Positions 32,193 to 35,012 of a stretch of DNA of 35,012 nt are shown here, in pieces. Origin of the DNA: Alistipes sp. UBA936 (lineage in GTDB: Bacteria; Bacteroidota; Bacteroidia; Bacteroidales; Rikenellaceae). How positions within the stretch are numbered: position 1 is the stretch's first letter; each line of letters starts with the position of its first letter. The position numbers were made by a program, and so were the translations under genes. Location of the stretch: NCBI GenBank assembly GCA_002293505.1, contig DBDI01000016.1, positions 1 through 35,012 on the forward strand, read 5' to 3'. The notes under the pieces were generated by a model. The model searched no databases and was not told where the DNA came from. It worked only from the letters and a program-made list of their open reading frames with translations.

Positions 32193-33680
32193 ATGATCAC
32201 TTTTTTGATTTGCCTGGCGCTGCTCGTGGGCGCATACTTCACCTATGGGCGGTGGCTGGAGCGCGTAGCGGGGATTGATCCGACGAGGCCCGTGCCGTCC
32301 GCAACGTGTTACGACGGAGTGGATTACGTGCCGATGCCGAGATGGAAAACTTTCCTTATTCAGTTGTTGAACATCGCCGGTCTGGGGCCTGTTTTCGGGG
32401 CGATCCTTGGGGCGGCTTACGGGCCTGTGGCGTTCGTGTGGATTACGCTCGGGGGGATTTTGTTCGGCGCGATGCACGACTTTTTGGCGGCGGTGATGTC
32501 GCTTCGTAGCGGGGGTCGGAGCCTGCCCGAGATCGTGGGTGAGAACCTCGGCGGGAGCGCTCGACAGGTGATGAGGGTGTTCGCCGTGGGGTTGATGGTG
32601 TTGGTCGGGGCGGTGTTTATGTCGCAACCGGCGGAGCTGTTGGCGTGGAAAATCCCTCTTGACGGGGTGCTTTCCGGGGGAGAAGGTTTTGCGCTCAACG
32701 GCCTGAGTGGCAGCGTGTTGATCTTTATAGGTGTTATTCTGGTGTATTACGTCGTTGCGACTGTTCTGCCGGTCGACAAACTCATCGGAAGGATCTATCC
32801 CGTGTTCGGATTCCTGTTGTTTTTTATGGCCGGGGCGATCTTCGTGGCTCTTCTGGCGGGAGGATACAGTATTCCGGAGCTCACATCGTTGCACAATTAT
32901 TTTCCTGATGCCGAGCACTTTCCGATCGTTCCGACGCTGTTTGTGACTATCGCTTGCGGGGCAATCAGCGGGTTCCACGCAACTCAGTCGCCTCTGATGG
33001 CTCGTTGCATTCGTTCGGAGGGCGAGGCGCGTAGCGTATTTTTCGGCGGGATGATCACCGAGAGCATCATCACGCTCATCTGGGCGGCTATCGCGATGTC
33101 ATTTTGGGGTGGCGTCGGTGGGTTGAACGGTGCTCTAGCCGCGGCGGGTAACAAGGCGGCGTTGTTGGTCGAGGCGATCTCGACCGCGACTCTCGGGCCG
33201 TGGTTGTCGGTGGTTGTGATCGGGGGTGTGATCGCCGCGGCCATCACTTCGGGCGACACGGCGTTCCGGTCGGCGCGGCTGATCGTTGCTGACTTTGCCC
33301 GGGTCGACCAACGGCCTGTGTGGAAGCGCATTGCGGTGAGTGTGCCGTTGTTCGTCGGGGCGCTGGTGATAATTTTGCTGTTGGATTTCCGCACCATCTG
33401 GAGCTACTTCGCGTGGATGAATCAGGCGCTGGCCGTGATTACCCTGTGGGCCATCGGGGCGTGGTTGTGGCGGCGTGAGAGCGGCGTTTCAGGCAAGGGC
33501 GGCGTTTGGCTTGTGGCGGTGCTTCCTGCGGCGGCAATGACCTATATTTGTGTCAGTTACGCATTCCTGTCGCCGATAATGTTCGGCCTTGCGTCGCGGC
33601 CTTTGGCTTATGCGTTGGGTGGGGTTGTGACGGTCGTTGTGGCGGTGGTTTTCGGGTTGCAGTTTCGGCGTGCGCGATGA
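32193..33680 (+). CDS. cstA: Carbon starvation protein CstA-type peptide/pyruvate transporter
   Basis: 495 residues, almost entirely transmembrane helices. It has the CstA hallmarks YFTYGRWLERV near the N-terminus, RPVPSATCYDGVDYVPMP, LNIAGLGPVFGAILGAAYGP, GAMHDFLAAVMSLRSGG, SGFHATQSPLMARC and TSGDTAFRSARLIVAD. It resembles the shorter (about 480-500 residue) variant rather than the 700-residue E. coli protein. CstA proteins take up peptides or pyruvate under carbon limitation; the substrate here is not determined. Its stop overlaps the start of the radical SAM gene (ATGA). Confidence 0.92.
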   Translation: MITFLICLALLVGAYFTYGRWLERVAGIDPTRPVPSATCYDGVDYVPMPRWKTFLIQLLNIAGLGPVFGAILGAAYGPVAFVWITLGGILFGAMHDFLAAVMSLRSGGRSLPEIVGENLGGSARQVMRVFAVGLMVLVGAVFMSQPAELLAWKIPLDGVLSGGEGFALNGLSGSVLIFIGVILVYYVVATVLPVDKLIGRIYPVFGFLLFFMAGAIFVALLAGGYSIPELTSLHNYFPDAEHFPIVPTLFVTIACGAISGFHATQSPLMARCIRSEGEARSVFFGGMITESIITLIWAAIAMSFWGGVGGLNGALAAAGNKAALLVEAISTATLGPWLSVVVIGGVIAAAITSGDTAFRSARLIVADFARVDQRPVWKRIAVSVPLFVGALVIILLLDFRTIWSYFAWMNQALAVITLWAIGAWLWRRESGVSGKGGVWLVAVLPAAAMTYICVSYAFLSPIMFGLASRPLAYALGGVVTVVVAVVFGLQFRRAR

Positions 33681-34666
33681 AAGAGACGGCGCGAATGTAT
33701 CCTTGGGGCGACGGGCGGCGGTTCAACTCCTACGCGCGTTACTTTCGTGAGCTGACAGGCGGGCGGGTGCAAAAACTGAGCGTCGACGCTGGTTTCGGCT
33801 GCCCGAATCGCGACGGAACGCTGTCCGGGCCAAATGGCGCGCCTTTGCGCGGTGGGTGTACATTTTGCAGCAACGCCGCCTTCACGCCCTCTTACTGCCG
33901 GCCCGACAAGAGCATCACCCAACAGATCGACGAGGGGATCGAGTTCCACGCCAATCGCTATCGGCGGGCGGAGCGCTATCTGGTCTATTTCCAGTCATAC
34001 TCAAATACTTATGCGCCGTTAGATACACTGCGGCGGGTCTATGGCGAGGCGCTGGCCCATCCGTCGGTGATGGGGATCGTGGTCGGAACGCGGCCCGATT
34101 GTGTGGACGAAGCCAAGTTGGATTACTTTGCGGAACTTACTGAGCTACACTATGTTGCGATCGAATACGGTATCGAGTCGGTTTATGATGCGACACTCGC
34201 GACGGTGAATCGCGGCCACGATTTTGAGTGCGCCAGGCGAGCGGTGGAGATGACGGCGGCCAGAAAAATCCACGTCGGCGCCCACTTTATTCTGGGGCTT
34301 CCGGGCGAGACGGATGAGATGATGCTGGCGGCGACGGATGCGATCAACTCGCTGGCACTCACCACGGTGAAGTTTCACCAACTGCAGATTTTTCGCGACA
34401 CGCCCCTCGCGGCGGAGTGGACGGCGCACCCCGAGCGGTTTCGGTTTCGCAGTGCACCCGAGTACGTAGATTTCTTCATCGCGATCCTGCGGCGACTGCG
34501 GCCCGACCTCGTCGTGGAGCGGTTCGCGGGAGAAGCCCCTCCGCGCCACCACCTTGCGGGCGCCTGGGGCGGGGTGCGTAACCAGCATTTGATCACGATG
34601 TTAGAGCGCCGCCTCGAGCAGCTCGACGTCCACCAGGGGCAACTCTATCGCAACGAGCAGCTGTAG
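33677..34666 (+). CDS. YhcC-type radical SAM protein (TIGR01212 family)
   Basis: 329 residues from the ATG overlapping the cstA stop; upstream in-frame starts lie inside cstA. It has the long radical SAM cysteine motif of this family: GCPNRDG (C42), then GGCTFC (C61, C64), ligating the 4Fe-4S cluster. RFNSYARYFRELTGG precedes it, and VQKLSVDAGFGCP, VVGTRPDCVDE, YVAIEYGIESV and AHFILGLPGETDEMM are the family's conserved segments. The reaction is not established. The gene runs convergently into the CvfB-like gene with a 22-base overlap. Confidence 0.9.
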   Translation: MKETARMYPWGDGRRFNSYARYFRELTGGRVQKLSVDAGFGCPNRDGTLSGPNGAPLRGGCTFCSNAAFTPSYCRPDKSITQQIDEGIEFHANRYRRAERYLVYFQSYSNTYAPLDTLRRVYGEALAHPSVMGIVVGTRPDCVDEAKLDYFAELTELHYVAIEYGIESVYDATLATVNRGHDFECARRAVEMTAARKIHVGAHFILGLPGETDEMMLAATDAINSLALTTVKFHQLQIFRDTPLAAEWTAHPERFRFRSAPEYVDFFIAILRRLRPDLVVERFAGEAPPRHHLAGAWGGVRNQHLITMLERRLEQLDVHQGQLYRNEQL

Positions 34667-35012
34667 TCCTGGGCGACCGCTTCGCCGCTTTTGAGCAGCA
34701 CGCCGAGCGCACGTTTGAACACTTTTTTGCTCATTCCGGCCACTCGGTTCACGTCGGCGGGGTCGGACGAGTCGCCAATCGGCAGCGTTCCTCCTGCGTC
34801 ACGCAACAGTGCCCGGAGTCGGTCGGCAGCCTCGGTGACTTCGGCAAATCCCTGACGCTGAAGGGCTACGTCGATACGTCCGTCGTCGGTGATGCGTCGC
34901 ACGAAGCCCGAAAGCCGATCGCCCATAGCCACCGGCGAGTAGATCTGATTATGGTACAGCATCGCCCAATGAGCCGGGCCCACCGCCTCGCCGCCCACCG
35001 CCTCGCCGCCGC
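34645..35012 (-). CDS. CvfB-like S1 RNA-binding protein (C-terminal part)
   Basis: The gene enters from beyond the window's right edge, so only about 122 C-terminal codons are seen and no true start is visible; a GTG at 34998 is internal. AHWAMLYHNQIYSPVAMGDRLSGFVRRI is the end of an S1-type domain. LPIGDSSDPADVNRVAGMSKKVFKRALGVLLKSG is the C-terminal winged-helix of CvfB/YitL proteins, which bind RNA and affect virulence factor expression in Gram-positives. A 15-bp perfect tandem duplication near the edge adds GGEAV twice before the conserved part. Confidence 0.85.
   Translation of the reverse strand, partial: GGEAVGGEAVGPAHWAMLYHNQIYSPVAMGDRLSGFVRRITDDGRIDVALQRQGFAEVTEAADRLRALLRDAGGTLPIGDSSDPADVNRVAGMSKKVFKRALGVLLKSGEAVAQDYSCSLR
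34979..35008. repeat. 15-bp tandem repeat, two copies
   Basis: CCCACCGCCTCGCCG occurs twice in direct succession (34979-34993 and 34994-35008), in frame within the CvfB-like gene. It repeats the residues GGEAV. More copies may lie beyond the window. Confidence 0.8.

Overview
The window looks like a chromosomal segment of a GC-rich member of the Bacteroidota, most likely order Bacteroidales and perhaps an Alistipes/Rikenellaceae-type organism. Three things point there. Promoters carry the phylum's -7 box TAnnTTTG (for example TAACTTTG, TATCTTTG, TACCTTTG) instead of an E. coli-like -10. The gene content includes a serine palmitoyltransferase-type enzyme, an S46 dipeptidyl peptidase, and Bacteroidales-style trigger factor, ClpX and transketolase sequences. 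Many neighbours are translationally coupled through ATGA overlaps. The family-level placement is inference only.

Layout. 1-4.3 kb: a polyferredoxin and Tat-targeted aldo/keto reductase operon, then a sphingolipid-type PLP synthase. 4.3-4.7 kb: a rod-shaped non-coding RNA with 6S RNA architecture. 4.7-11.9 kb: metY on the minus strand, a SAM methyltransferase, sufBCD and mnmG. 11.9-13.8 kb: two identical 16-bp ParB-site palindromes (parS), one after mnmG and one inside an in-frame insertion of glnS, so the locus is probably close to the replication origin. 13.8-19.7 kb: S46 peptidase, nadA, sppA and an unusually short alkaline phosphatase. 19.8-22.4 kb: rmlD-ung-aroB. 22.6-25.5 kb: tig-clpP-clpX, in which trigger factor lacks its PPIase domain and ClpX lacks its zinc-binding domain. 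25.5-26.2 kb: two small exported proteins of unknown function. 26.2-29.0 kb: tkt and an outer-membrane beta-barrel protein. 29.0-32.0 kb: an AT-richer two-gene accessory unit directly downstream of tRNA-Thr, with a 774-residue three-domain glycosyltransferase and a half-length LanC-like protein. 32.1-35.0 kb: tRNA-Thr, cstA, a YhcC-type radical SAM gene and the C-terminal end of a CvfB-like protein.

Most genes are housekeeping. The most unusual material is the glycosyltransferase/LanC-like unit (no recognisable precursor peptide, two of three GT domains with degraded motifs), the parallel domain losses in tig and clpX, and the parS carried by a protein insertion in GlnRS. All assignments come from reading motifs; no database search was possible.
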